Source: Dehalococcoidia bacterium
GTDB taxonomy: Bacteria > Chloroflexota > Dehalococcoidia > Tepidiformales > Tepidiformaceae
NCBI GenBank assembly: GCA_020847765.1
Contig: JADLBJ010000026.1
Location: 1-59,668, forward strand
Direction of reading: 5' to 3'
Length of the DNA stretch: 59,668 nt
Position numbers and translations under genes: made by a program
In this document: piece after piece, positions 33,126-41,688 of the stretch
Layout: the number at the start of each line of letters is the position of its first letter
Position numbering within the stretch: position 1 is the stretch's first letter
The notes under the pieces: generated by a model
Told to the model about the DNA's origin: nothing
Seen by the model: the letters and a program-made list of their open reading frames with translations, nothing else
Database searches by the model: none

Positions 33126-34661
33126 GTGTACGGCGAGGCACGAGTCACTGTCGCGACGAGCGGGGACGGGACGGGTCTGCGGAGGCGCTGGCCCGCTGCC
33201 GACATTGAAGCCGTGGAGCGCACGATCGGGTCCGGGGGGGCGGGGGGAAGGCTTCTCGTTCTCGCCCTGCTGGTCAACCCGCTCACGCTTGGATTTCTGT
33301 TCTGGCTGAGCTTCCGCCCGGTGGTGGCGATTGGCCCCTCGATGCGGCCAGCGCTCGCGGGCGACCCGGGGATCGGGTTCGAGAACCTGTGGAGCTACCG
33401 TCTGCATGATCCGCACCGCGGCGACATCGTGTCGATCGAGTCGGCCATCACGGAGCCGCAGCTGCTTGCGAAGCGGGTGATCGGGCTGCCCGGGGAGACT
33501 GTCGCAATCGTCGCGGGAGGGGTGCTCATCGACGGTCGGCCGCTGGCGGAGCCGTACGTGACCTACGGGTCCGACGAGGATCTCGAGCCGTGGCTGCTGG
33601 GACCCGGCGAGTACTGGGTGATGGGCGACAACCGGCAGGACAGCCTGGACAGCCGCGCCTTCGGGCCGGTGGACCGGGAGGATTTTCACGGACAGATCGC
33701 GGGGATGTTCTGGCCGCCCGCCGATGCCGACGCGACGGGGGTCGGGCTGCTGGCGCTAGTTGTGCTGCCGACGCTTGGCCTCTCGATCGCGTGTGGGAGG
33801 GCTTCCCTGCGGACGGGGCGCCGGCGCGGGCTTGGACGCCGGTCGGCGTGCTGGGGCGTGTGCCTCTGGCTCCCCGGCTGCTGGCTCGTCGGGCGCCGGT
33901 CCCTGAAGGCGCGCCCGGAAGAGGGATTCATCGGACCGCGGGCCCTGCGTACCGGCGCGGGCGTCACGGCGACCACTGTCCTTCTCGGCTTCATCACGGG
34001 GGCCGTCTTCGGCAGCACCGTTATCGGTGGGGCCTGGTTCTTCCCGTCGGGGCTTGCCCTGGCCGCGGCGAACCTGGCACTCCTGCACCTGCCTGGAAGT
34101 CTGCTCACGCGGGCCCGCCGGGGCGGTGTGGCGATCACAATAGAGCTGTACTGGTGCCTTGGGAGCTGGCTGCTCGGGCAGGTGACCGAGGAGGCTGCGC
34201 TCGCGGCGTGGGCCGCCGTCGTCGTCGCCGGGATGCCGTATGCCGCGCAGCGCATCCACGGCGCACCCCATCTCATCCCTGCGCCGCGCGGCCGCTGGTC
34301 CGGATGGCTGGGCTTGCTGCGCAGCGCCGAGACGACCGTCGTCTGGACTGCCGTCGTCGGCGCGTTTCTCCCCGTCGAGCGCGCCGGTGGGTTCGCGCTG
34401 CTCGGCGCGGCCGCGGCGGTAATGGCCATCGAGGCGGCGCGCGATCGCGATGTCGGCTGGTTTCCGCGAGCGGCGATCGCCGTAGCGCTGGGCGCTCTCG
34501 CCATGGGAGCGGTCGCGACGACGGCCGGTTCCGGCCTGGGGTTCGGGGCCGCCGGAATCATGCTGCTGGCCTTCATCGCTCTCGACCTGCGGCGAGACGG
34601 GATGAGACGCCTGCACGCCGAGGCGGTGCGGCGCGGGGGAGGGTTGGGCGCGCCCGCGTGA
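33126..34661 (+). CDS. lepB: Signal peptidase I fused to a polytopic membrane domain
   Basis: About 511 residues from GTG 33126 (GTG 33213 is an alternative giving 482). After one membrane helix (LLVLALLVNPLTLGFLFWLS) come the signal peptidase I motifs: AIGPSMRPALAG (catalytic Ser), LLAKRVIGLPGETVAIVAGG (catalytic Lys) and YWVMGDNRQDSLDSRAFGPV. Normal enzymes end about here. This one continues for about 300 residues with eight or so membrane segments (TATTVLLGFITGAVFGSTVI, AALAAWAAVVVAGMPYAAQR, AIAVALGALAMGAVATTAGS). I do not recognise the extension. Divergent from cysS. Confidence 0.85.
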   Translation: MYGEARVTVATSGDGTGLRRRWPAADIEAVERTIGSGGAGGRLLVLALLVNPLTLGFLFWLSFRPVVAIGPSMRPALAGDPGIGFENLWSYRLHDPHRGDIVSIESAITEPQLLAKRVIGLPGETVAIVAGGVLIDGRPLAEPYVTYGSDEDLEPWLLGPGEYWVMGDNRQDSLDSRAFGPVDREDFHGQIAGMFWPPADADATGVGLLALVVLPTLGLSIACGRASLRTGRRRGLGRRSACWGVCLWLPGCWLVGRRSLKARPEEGFIGPRALRTGAGVTATTVLLGFITGAVFGSTVIGGAWFFPSGLALAAANLALLHLPGSLLTRARRGGVAITIELYWCLGSWLLGQVTEEAALAAWAAVVVAGMPYAAQRIHGAPHLIPAPRGRWSGWLGLLRSAETTVVWTAVVGAFLPVERAGGFALLGAAAAVMAIEAARDRDVGWFPRAAIAVALGALAMGAVATTAGSGLGFGAAGIMLLAFIALDLRRDGMRRLHAEAVRRGGGLGAPA

Positions 34662-34672
34662 CACGGGCAGGC

Positions 34673-35365
34673 TCAATGGTGCCGTGCGGCCGGGTCGTCC
34701 TGGTGGTGGCCGTCGTGGACCTCGTTGGCGTGCTGCTCGAGGTGGTGGAGGAGGGTGTGCAGCTCCTCGACCTTCTGGTCGAGTTCGTTCAGACGCTCCC
34801 ATTCCGGGTCGGGCAGCCGCTGGATGACACCGTTTGACTCGTCGTGGTAAGCCGCGACGTGGCCGGGCACACCGATCACGGTGGCGTTCGCCGGGACGTT
34901 GGTGACGACAACCGAGCCGGCGCCGACGCGGGCGTTCTCGCCGATCTCGATGGCGCCGATCACCTTGGCGCCCGCGCCGACGACAACGTTGTCGCGGAGT
35001 GTGGGATGGCGTTTGACGCGGCGGGTGCTCGTGCCGCCGAGGGTGACGCCCTGGTAGAGCGTGACGTTCGCGCCGATCTCCGTGGTTTCGCCGATGACGA
35101 CGCCCATGCCATGGTCGATGAAGAAGCGGGGACCGATGGTGGCACCGGGGTGGATCTCGATGCCGGTCAGGAAGCGAGCGACGTGCATTATGCCGCGGGG
35201 CAGGAGGGGCAGGCCGCGCCGGTGGAGCGCATGGGCGAGGCGGTGGGCAAGACGGGCATGGAAGCCAGGGTAGAAGAGGACGACTTCAACGGCGCTGCGG
35301 GCAGCGGGGTCGCGCTGGAGCGTAGCGCGGACGTCGTCGTGGATCTCGGAGAGAAGGGACATCAC
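34673..35365 (-). CDS. cysE: Serine O-acetyltransferase
   Basis: 230 residues. The N-terminal helices ([20 protein letters not shown]) and the left-handed beta-helix with hexapeptide repeats ([51 protein letters not shown]) are typical of the short EpsC-type enzyme. It makes O-acetylserine for cysteine synthesis. The tail is a His-rich extension ([20 protein letters not shown]) unlike the usual short end and might bind metal. Start at ATG 35365 or the adjacent ATG. Its stop lies 12 bases from the convergent signal peptidase gene. Confidence 0.92.
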   Translation of the reverse strand: MMSLLSEIHDDVRATLQRDPAARSAVEVVLFYPGFHARLAHRLAHALHRRGLPLLPRGIMHVARFLTGIEIHPGATIGPRFFIDHGMGVVIGETTEIGANVTLYQGVTLGGTSTRRVKRHPTLRDNVVVGAGAKVIGAIEIGENARVGAGSVVVTNVPANATVIGVPGHVAAYHDESNGVIQRLPDPEWERLNELDQKVEELHTLLHHLEQHANEVHDGHHQDDPAARHH

Positions 35366-35501
35366 CTGAAGGGTAGCGCTCCCGAGGGATGAGCGTCAGC
35401 GTCACCAGGCCCCTTCCGCGTCCGGCAAAGGTCGTGGCCCGATCCATGGCGACAGCGAGTACCATGAGGGGGTTGCGGCGCGAAGGTAGCCGCGGAGGTA
35501 C

Positions 35502-36491
35502 GTGGTGCTGACGACTGCTTTCACCAGACGCTTCGGCGTTGTGCATCCCCTGATTCAGGCGGGGATGGGCGAGGCTGGCCCCGAGATCGTACTGGCCGTC
35601 TGCGGTGCGGGCGGGCTCGGCAGCCTGGGCACGATCGGCAAGAATCCCGATCAGGTGGCCGGGGAGATCGCGGCCGTCCGGGGCGGCACGTCGCGGCCTT
35701 TCGCCGTCAACGTGGTGACCTGGGACTGGGCGCCTTTCGCCGGCAAGACACTCGACGTGGTGCTGGAGGCGGGTGCGCCGGTCGTCACGCTCTCTTTCGG
35801 CGACCCCTTGCCCGGCCTCACGCGTTGTCGGGCAGCAGGTGTGCTGACGATCGTGCAGGCACAGGACATGGAGGTGGCACGGGCGGCGATCGCGGCGGGC
35901 GCGGATCTGGTCGTGGCGCAGGGGAACGAAGCCGGGGGTCACACCGGGCGGCGCGGGACGCTGAGCTTCGCCGCCGAGGTGCTGGAGGCGGCCGGCGAGA
36001 CGCCGGTGGGCGTCGCCGGCGGGATCGCGAGCGGCCGCGCGATGTCCGGGGTGCTCGCCATGTGGGCGGCCGTGGCAGTCGTCGGAACGCGTTTCAAAGC
36101 GACCGTGGAGTATCCGGCGTCCGATCAACAGAAGCAGGAGATCGTCGCGGCCAGCGGGGCCGACACGTTGTACGACGAGATCAATGACGAGGCGTACAGC
36201 ATGACCTGGCCGCGAGGCGTGACCGGCAGGGCGATCAGGAACCGCTTCACGGCCGAATGGGAGGAACGACACGCCGAACTGAAGGCGGCCGTGGCCGCGG
36301 CGCCGCGCCCCTTCGGATTCGTCCGTCAGCTGGCCCAGGCCGGCACCTCGGTCAACTGGGGCGGCGAATCGGCCGGGCTCGTGCGAGCCGTGCAACCGGC
36401 CGCCGACGTGGTGGCAGAGATGGTACGCGAGGCGGAGGAGCAGCTCAGGGCGGCGGCCACCCTGCTCACGGGGCCGGGGACCGCGGCCTAG
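35502..36491 (+). CDS. Nitronate monooxygenase-like FMN enzyme
   Basis: 329 residues from GTG 35502 (a second GTG follows at 35505), behind GGAGG. The 2-nitropropane dioxygenase/FabK fold is seen in HPLIQAGMGEAGPEIVLAVC, the phosphate loop GGIASGRAMSGVLAMWAAVA and the active-site QGNEAGGHTGRRGT. The catalytic His is in AGGHTG. Physiological substrates of this family are often nitroalkanes (propionate 3-nitronate), but FabK-like enoyl reductases share the motif. The end overlaps the convergent gene by 4 bases. Confidence 0.85.
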   Translation: MVLTTAFTRRFGVVHPLIQAGMGEAGPEIVLAVCGAGGLGSLGTIGKNPDQVAGEIAAVRGGTSRPFAVNVVTWDWAPFAGKTLDVVLEAGAPVVTLSFGDPLPGLTRCRAAGVLTIVQAQDMEVARAAIAAGADLVVAQGNEAGGHTGRRGTLSFAAEVLEAAGETPVGVAGGIASGRAMSGVLAMWAAVAVVGTRFKATVEYPASDQQKQEIVAASGADTLYDEINDEAYSMTWPRGVTGRAIRNRFTAEWEERHAELKAAVAAAPRPFGFVRQLAQAGTSVNWGGESAGLVRAVQPAADVVAEMVREAEEQLRAAATLLTGPGTAA

Positions 36492-37849
36492 CTGGCGCGG
36501 CCTTCCTGTTGCCGCGAGCCGGGGTGCGCGCCGGCGGTCGGCGGCGCCTGCTTGACGACGAGGACACGATCGACGCGACGGCCGTCCATCGCCATGACGC
36601 GAAACTGGTAACCGGGGACGTCTATCCTGTCGCCCACACGGGGGATGCGGCCGAGCCGGGACATGATGAAGCCGCCGACGGTGTCGTAGTCGTCGTCCGA
36701 GAGCTCGGCGCCGGTCACGTCCTCGACGTCGGCGACGAGGGCGAGACCGCTGAGGAGGAGGTTGCCCGTAGGCAGCGACCGGACGCTGTCGGCGCCATGG
36801 GAACGGCGCCCAAGCCAGCGGCCGAGCAGGCGGTAAAGGACCTCGTCGGCGGTGAGGATGCCGCTCGTGCCGCCATGCTCGTCGACGAGGACGACGATCT
36901 GCACCTGGCGGGCGCGCATGGCAGCGACGGCAACCTCGACGCTGACCGACTCCGGGATGGCGACGGCCGGACGGACGAGTGGCCGCCACTCGCGCCCACC
37001 CTTGCGGACGAGCGCGAGGAGGTCCTTTGCGTCGAGGATGCCGAGGATGTGGTCCAGGTCCTCTTCAAAGACGGGATAGCGGGTGTGCTGATGGCGTTCG
37101 ACGGTGGTGAGGACCTCGTCGAGAGGGTCGTCGGCGTCGATGGCGACGAGCTCGGTGCGCGGGACCATGATCTGGTCGGCCTGGATGGCGCTGAACTCGA
37201 GGGCGCGACGAGCGAGAAGGAGCTCGGAAGTGGAGAGGAGTCCTGCCCGGGCGCTCGCTTCGATGACGAGCTCGAGCTCTTCGGGTTCGAGCTCCTCGCT
37301 CTTCTCGCCGGCGGGACTGACGCCAAAGCCGCGGACAACGAGCCGGCCGGCGCGATTCAACAGCCAGACGAAGGGGGCGAAGACGCGCATGAAGACGGCG
37401 AGGGGCAGAGCGATCCAGAGCGCCACACCCTCCGCCCGGCCGAGAGCGATCGACTTCGGGGCGAGCTCGGCGAAGATGATGACAAGGGCCGTCACCAGGG
37501 CAAAGGCGAGGATGACGGCGACAACGTGACTGACGGCGTCGGCGGCGAAGCTGCCAATGGCGAAGCTGATCGGCGGCTCGAGGATCGAGGCGAGGACGGG
37601 CTCGCCAAGCCAGCCCAGCGCGAGGCCGGCCATGGTGATGCCGAGCTGCGTGGCGGCGATGGCACGGTCGAGATGACGCAGCGTGCCGAGTAGCAGGCGA
37701 GCACGGGAGCGGCCCTCCGCCGCCAGCTGCTCGACGCGAGAGCGACGCACGGCGACGAAGGAGAACTCGGCGGCGACGAAGAGGCCGTTCAGGAAGATGA
37801 GGACGACGACCGCCGCGACCCCGAGCAGGAGCAGATAGGCGTCGGACAC
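36488..37849 (-). CDS. CNNM/CorC-HlyC family transporter protein with CBS domains
   Basis: 453 residues. The DUF21 membrane domain has four segments (LLLLGVAAVVVLIFLNGLFV, LGITMAGLALGWLGEP, VVAVILAFALVTALVIIFAE), with the signature AELAPKSIALGRAE. The paired CBS domains follow (VPRTELVAIDADDPLDEVL, RYPVFEEDLDHILGILDAKD, then QIVVLVDEHGGTSGILTADE), and a CorC_HlyC domain ends the protein (VGGFIMSRLGRIPRVGDRID). These proteins export or regulate Mg2+ and other divalent cations. Complete and full length. Confidence 0.9.
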   Translation of the reverse strand: MSDAYLLLLGVAAVVVLIFLNGLFVAAEFSFVAVRRSRVEQLAAEGRSRARLLLGTLRHLDRAIAATQLGITMAGLALGWLGEPVLASILEPPISFAIGSFAADAVSHVVAVILAFALVTALVIIFAELAPKSIALGRAEGVALWIALPLAVFMRVFAPFVWLLNRAGRLVVRGFGVSPAGEKSEELEPEELELVIEASARAGLLSTSELLLARRALEFSAIQADQIMVPRTELVAIDADDPLDEVLTTVERHQHTRYPVFEEDLDHILGILDAKDLLALVRKGGREWRPLVRPAVAIPESVSVEVAVAAMRARQVQIVVLVDEHGGTSGILTADEVLYRLLGRWLGRRSHGADSVRSLPTGNLLLSGLALVADVEDVTGAELSDDDYDTVGGFIMSRLGRIPRVGDRIDVPGYQFRVMAMDGRRVDRVLVVKQAPPTAGAHPGSRQQEGRAS

Positions 37850-37906
37850 AGCCCAATGGTAGTGGAAAGCGGGCTGAGGGGAGGGGCGCGCTGCGCTTGG
37901 AGGGCC

Positions 37907-38815
37907 TCAGTGGAAGAGGGCGCGGTAGGCGGGGCTCGCGAAGAACTGCGCGAGGATGGCGCGCGCGTGCGGCGGCATCGCCAGCTCGGCCACGGTCTCC
38001 GGGGTGAAGTACCGGAACGCCTGGCCTTCGTTCACTTCGAGGAGCGCCTCGTCGAGGTCGGCGTCGGCGTAATAGACGTGCTCGGTGTGGACGAGGAGGC
38101 CGGGCAGGTCGCTGTCGTGGCGGTAGACGCGGAAGAGTCGGAGGTCTTCGAGGAGGGTGCCCGTCTCCTCTTCGAACTCGCGCAGGGCGGCGGCGTCGGG
38201 GCTTTCTCCGGGCTCAAGGATGCCGCCGGGAAGGGACCAGTGATCCGGCCAACGCTCGGGCGGAAGGTCGGCGTCGCGAAGCTGAAGCAGGACGCGCCCC
38301 CAGCGGTCCAGCTCGAGGACGGCGACACCTACGCGGTCCGGCGCCCTGGTGGCCAGGGTGCCACGATAGAGGTCGCTGCCGAGGAAGCGGAGGAGGAGAG
38401 CGCGGGCGCCTGGATTCATGCGGAGGGCGGCGACTTCGTGCGGGTGCCAGTAGCGGAAGGCAAGGCCCTCGTAGCAGGCGACGGTGGCCTCGGGGACGTC
38501 GTCGTCGGCGAAGAAGAGGTGGAGGGTCCAGCCGGGCCGGCTGGCGGGGTCCCCGGGCCCGAGCGTGGCGAAGAAGCGGAGACGCCGGAGACGAACGCCA
38601 GTCTCCTCTTCGAACTCGCGGAGGGCGGTGTCGCGGGGTGTCTCGTCGCCTTCGCGGCGACCGCCTGGAATGGCCCAGCGCCCGTAGCCCTCCGGCGGGT
38701 GGTGGTCGTCGCGCTGCTGGAGGAGCACACGGCCAGCCGGATCCATGAGCACAACGGCGCTACCCTCATGGGGCGTCTCCAAGGTGGGAGGAACGGCGTC
38801 CGAGCAGCTGTCCAT
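37907..38815 (-). CDS. Protein with two tandem Nudix hydrolase domains
   Basis: 302 residues from ATG 38815 (earlier in-frame ATGs at 38818 and 38827). The first domain has the Nudix box GRREGDETPRDTALREFEEE, the second GILEPGESPDAAALREFEEE. Both fit the GX5EX7REUXEEXGU pattern, so both may be active. The domains (about 1-140 and 150-302) are related to each other, a duplication within one chain. Substrates could be nucleoside diphosphate derivatives such as dGTP-type or ADP-ribose-type compounds. TATGGT (38823-38828, minus strand) ends 7 bases before ATG 38815, supporting that start. Confidence 0.85.
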   Translation of the reverse strand: MDSCSDAVPPTLETPHEGSAVVLMDPAGRVLLQQRDDHHPPEGYGRWAIPGGRREGDETPRDTALREFEEETGVRLRRLRFFATLGPGDPASRPGWTLHLFFADDDVPEATVACYEGLAFRYWHPHEVAALRMNPGARALLLRFLGSDLYRGTLATRAPDRVGVAVLELDRWGRVLLQLRDADLPPERWPDHWSLPGGILEPGESPDAAALREFEEETGTLLEDLRLFRVYRHDSDLPGLLVHTEHVYYADADLDEALLEVNEGQAFRYFTPETVAELAMPPHARAILAQFFASPAYRALFH

Positions 38816-38866
38816 CATGCCTACCATAGCCCAGGGCGTGGCGCGACTCACGCGCGGCGCGCACCC

Positions 38867-39850
38867 TCAGGATGTGCGAAACAACCATCCGTTGTTCGGG
38901 AAGCCAGGCTCGAATGTCGGGCAGAGGGCGTTGTCGGAGCTGGCGGGGCGGATGGCGTAGTGGAGGTGTGGGGCTTCGCTGTAGCCGCTGTCGCCGCTGT
39001 AGCCGATGACGTCGCCCCGCCGGACGGGCCAGCGCGCGACCGTCGTCGCAGTGCGGAAATCGCGCAGGGGCGCGAAGAGGTCGAGCAGGCGGGGGCCTGG
39101 CTGATAGCCGCTTAGCCAGGCGTTGCCGGGAACGACGGCGACCGTACGGCTGAGATCGAGGTGGGCGGCGTCGGTGCGATACCGGGCGTTCTCGACGCGG
39201 ACGAAGACGCCCTGGCCACCCCCCGGCCCGGCGAAGGGCACGACCGGGGCACGCGACCGATCGGGGTTACCCAGGTAGGGTTCGCGTGAGACCCGGTAGA
39301 CGTCGAACGGGTTCGAGACGGTGTTGACGAAGAGCGCGGCCGTCCCGGACATGGTGGCGAGGACGGGGGTGCCGGCGGGGACGTACCAATCGACGGCCGG
39401 CTGGCCCTCGTATTCGAGGTGAGTGCGGGCATTCCAACCGCAGCGGTTGGCCCGCTCGGGGTCGTCGGAGGGCTGGTCGTCGCGGGAGTAGCTGGCAGTG
39501 CCGGGACCCTCGCCCCAGGCGATTGTCCTGCTGTCCGGGGTGCCGCGGACGACGCCGAGCACGGTCGAGGCCTCGACTGGAAAGCCGAACGGCAGGTCGG
39601 GCAGCAGCGCGGGCGTGGGTGTCAGCGTGGGGGCAGGGCTCGGCGTGGCAGTGGGCGTCGCGGGGGTGGGTGGCAGCGGCGACGGTGTGGGCGTGGCCGG
39701 CGGCGCGGTCGACGACAAGGTCGGCGAGGGCGTCTTTTTCGACGGGGAGCAAGCGACCACGAGCAGGCCCCCGCCGAGGAGAAGGAGGCGTCGGCGACCC
39801 AGGGCACCGGCTGCGTGCGCGCGGCTATCGAACGAGCGCACGCAGCCCAC
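38867..39850 (-). CDS. Lipoprotein with an M23 (LytM)-like domain, probably catalytically altered
   Basis: About 327 residues from GTG 39850 (GTG 39841 also possible). The twin-arginine-like signal (GRRRLLLLGGGLLVVAC) ends in a lipobox Cys. A Pro/Thr repeat linker follows (PTPATPTATPSPAPTLTPTP). The C-terminal domain resembles LytM: QPAVDWYVPAGTPVLATMSG, AHLDLSRTVAVVPG, DVIGYSGDSGYSEAPHLHYA. In active LytM the first motif is HxxxD; here QPAVD has Gln at the His position. It may act in cell-wall remodelling or as an activator. Its start overlaps the end of the ytfJ-like gene upstream on the same strand. Confidence 0.78.
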   Translation of the reverse strand: MGCVRSFDSRAHAAGALGRRRLLLLGGGLLVVACSPSKKTPSPTLSSTAPPATPTPSPLPPTPATPTATPSPAPTLTPTPALLPDLPFGFPVEASTVLGVVRGTPDSRTIAWGEGPGTASYSRDDQPSDDPERANRCGWNARTHLEYEGQPAVDWYVPAGTPVLATMSGTAALFVNTVSNPFDVYRVSREPYLGNPDRSRAPVVPFAGPGGGQGVFVRVENARYRTDAAHLDLSRTVAVVPGNAWLSGYQPGPRLLDLFAPLRDFRTATTVARWPVRRGDVIGYSGDSGYSEAPHLHYAIRPASSDNALCPTFEPGFPNNGWLFRTS

Positions 39851-40244
39851 GGAGCAGGAGCCAGCTGCCGAAGCCGACCGCCATGACGAGGGGAACGAAG
39901 CTGGCCGGGTCGCGGAACTGGACGAAGCGCGCCTGACCGTCGCGGATCTCGATGTAGCCGAACGGCCGGGCGTTCACGCCACCGCCGCCACCGCCGCCCT
40001 CGCCAACGTCGCTTTTTTCGCCCTTGCTGGTCGTGCCGGCACCGCCGCCGCCGCCCGCACCCCAGGCGACGCGAGCGGCGGGAATGATGGTGACGCCGTC
40101 TCGCTCTACGGGCTCGCCGAAGACCGCGCGGGCACTGGCGCCCGCCCCGACGCGCTCGAGGAGCCGCTCGACGAAGCGCTGCTGGCCGTTCTGGCTGGCC
40201 TCTTGGACTTCTGCCATGACGTCGTTCAGATCGGTGCTACTCAT
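39825..40244 (-). CDS. Spore YtfJ/GerW-family protein
   Basis: 139 residues from ATG 40244 with GGAGG upstream. It opens DLNDVMAEVQEASQNGQQRF and contains ARAVFGEPVERDGVTIIPAA, typical of the family, followed by two glycine-rich runs (AWGAGGGGGAG, GEGGGGGGGVNARPFGYIEI) and a C-terminal membrane-like segment (FVPLVMAVGFGSWLLL). GerW is known from endospore formers, but this domain also occurs in non-sporulating bacteria. Function here is unknown. It runs into the M23-like gene, overlapping by about 26 bases. Confidence 0.82.
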   Translation of the reverse strand: MSSTDLNDVMAEVQEASQNGQQRFVERLLERVGAGASARAVFGEPVERDGVTIIPAARVAWGAGGGGGAGTTSKGEKSDVGEGGGGGGGVNARPFGYIEIRDGQARFVQFRDPASFVPLVMAVGFGSWLLLRGLRALVR

Positions 40245-40255
40245 CGTTTGCCTCC

Positions 40256-40275
40256 ACGAGGGCAGCGGCCCTCGT
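40256..40275. promoter_or_regulatory. Stem-loop next to the ytfJ-like Shine-Dalgarno
   Basis: ACGAGGGC (40256-40263) pairs with GCCCTCGT (40268-40275) around AGCG. On the minus strand the GGAGG of the ytfJ-like gene (40249-40253) follows at once. It lies in the divergent region with mtaB, whose likely -10 is TATGGT (40327-40332). Confidence 0.45.
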
Positions 40276-40395
40276 CCGGGACACTGTGGCAATCGAAGGG
40301 TGGCGCGGCAAGGGGCAGTGGGCGCTATGGTGAAGGGCGTCACAGACACGGGGCGAGGCAGTGCCATGGCGTCCCCGGGATAGGAGGGGAGAGCG

Positions 40396-41688
40396 ATGGA
40401 CGGGACGCGCGTGGCGGCGGTGGTGACGCTCGGCTGCAAGCTGAACATTGCGGACAGCGAGGAGATCGCTCGGAGCCTTCGCACCGCCGGGTTCGCCGTC
40501 GTCGACCGCCTCTGCGAAGCGGATGCCGTCGTAGTGAACACCTGCTCGGTGACACACGTGGCGGACCAGAAATCGCGGCGACTGATCCGGGCTGCACAGC
40601 GGGCCGCTCCGGGGGCAGTGGTTGCCGTCACCGGCTGCTTCCCGCAAAGCGCCGGATTCCAGGCCGTGCGAGACCTTGGTGCGGTCGTCGTCGCGGGAAC
40701 GCGGGATGGCGACAAGCGGGCGCTCGCCGAGCAGCTTGCCGTCGCCGTCGGCCCAGGGCGGGGTGGAGCGACACCGGTGGGACCGTCGGTGAAACTGCAC
40801 ACGCGGGCGTTCATCAAGGCGCAGGAGGGGTGCAACGACGTCTGCGCGTTCTGCATCGTGCCGCGGACGCGGGGACGGGAAGAGTCCCGCACAGTGGAGG
40901 CGGTCGTGCGGGAGGTGGGACGGGTGGTCGAGGAGGGAGCGCGCGAGGTGGTGATCACAGGCACGCAACTCGGTGCCTGGGGGCGCGACTTCGACCCGCC
41001 GCTGCGGCCGTGGCAGCTGATCGCCGCCCTTCTCGACGGGACAGAGGCGACGCGTATCCGCTTCAGCTCGCTGCAGCCCCAGGATGTCGACGGCCAGCTG
41101 CTGGCGCTCTGGGCCGACCCCCGCCTGATGCCGCACTTCCACCTCGCGCTGCAGTCCGGGAGCGACGCCGTGCTCCGGGCGATGCGCCGGCGCTACACGG
41201 CCGAGCAGTACCGACAGGCGGCCGCGCGCATTCGGAGAGCCCTGCCTGAGGCCGCGATCACGACCGACGTTATCGTGGGCTTTCCGGGGGAGGAAGAGGA
41301 GGACTTCGCCGCCACGCTCGCGTTCTGCCGGGAGGTGGGCGTCGCACGCGTGCACTGCTTTCCGTACTCGCCGCGGAGCAAGACGGCGGCGGCGCGCATG
41401 CCGCGGCAGGTCCCTCTGGCGGTTCGGCAGGAGCGCATGGCGCAGTTGCAGGCGATGGGCCAGGAGCTCGGCCAACGGTTCAGGGAAGCGCACCGCGGCA
41501 CGATCCGTCCGGTGCTCTGGGAGCGCGAGCATTCGGTCGGGGGGGAGCGGCTCTGGCACGGATATACGGACAACTATCTTCCGGTTTACGGGCGCGGGGA
41601 GGATCTGGGCAATCGCGTAACACCGGCCATACTGGGCGGGGTGTACCATGACGGAGTTTGGGGAGACGTCCCCGGAGGGGGAGCATGA
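40396..41688 (+). CDS. mtaB: tRNA t6A37 methylthiotransferase MtaB
   Basis: 430 residues. The N-terminal MTTase domain has conserved Cys in VVTLGCKLNIAD, VVNTCSVTHVAD and VAVTGCFPQ. The radical-SAM cluster motif is EGCNDVCAFCIVPRTRGREE, followed by ITGTQLGAWGRDF and RIRFSSLQPQDVD. The C-terminal TRAM region is short. MtaB converts t6A to ms2t6A in tRNAs reading ANN codons. It is first in an operon with the stop overlapping the amaP start (ATGA). Confidence 0.93.
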   Translation: MDGTRVAAVVTLGCKLNIADSEEIARSLRTAGFAVVDRLCEADAVVVNTCSVTHVADQKSRRLIRAAQRAAPGAVVAVTGCFPQSAGFQAVRDLGAVVVAGTRDGDKRALAEQLAVAVGPGRGGATPVGPSVKLHTRAFIKAQEGCNDVCAFCIVPRTRGREESRTVEAVVREVGRVVEEGAREVVITGTQLGAWGRDFDPPLRPWQLIAALLDGTEATRIRFSSLQPQDVDGQLLALWADPRLMPHFHLALQSGSDAVLRAMRRRYTAEQYRQAAARIRRALPEAAITTDVIVGFPGEEEEDFAATLAFCREVGVARVHCFPYSPRSKTAAARMPRQVPLAVRQERMAQLQAMGQELGQRFREAHRGTIRPVLWEREHSVGGERLWHGYTDNYLPVYGRGEDLGNRVTPAILGGVYHDGVWGDVPGGGA

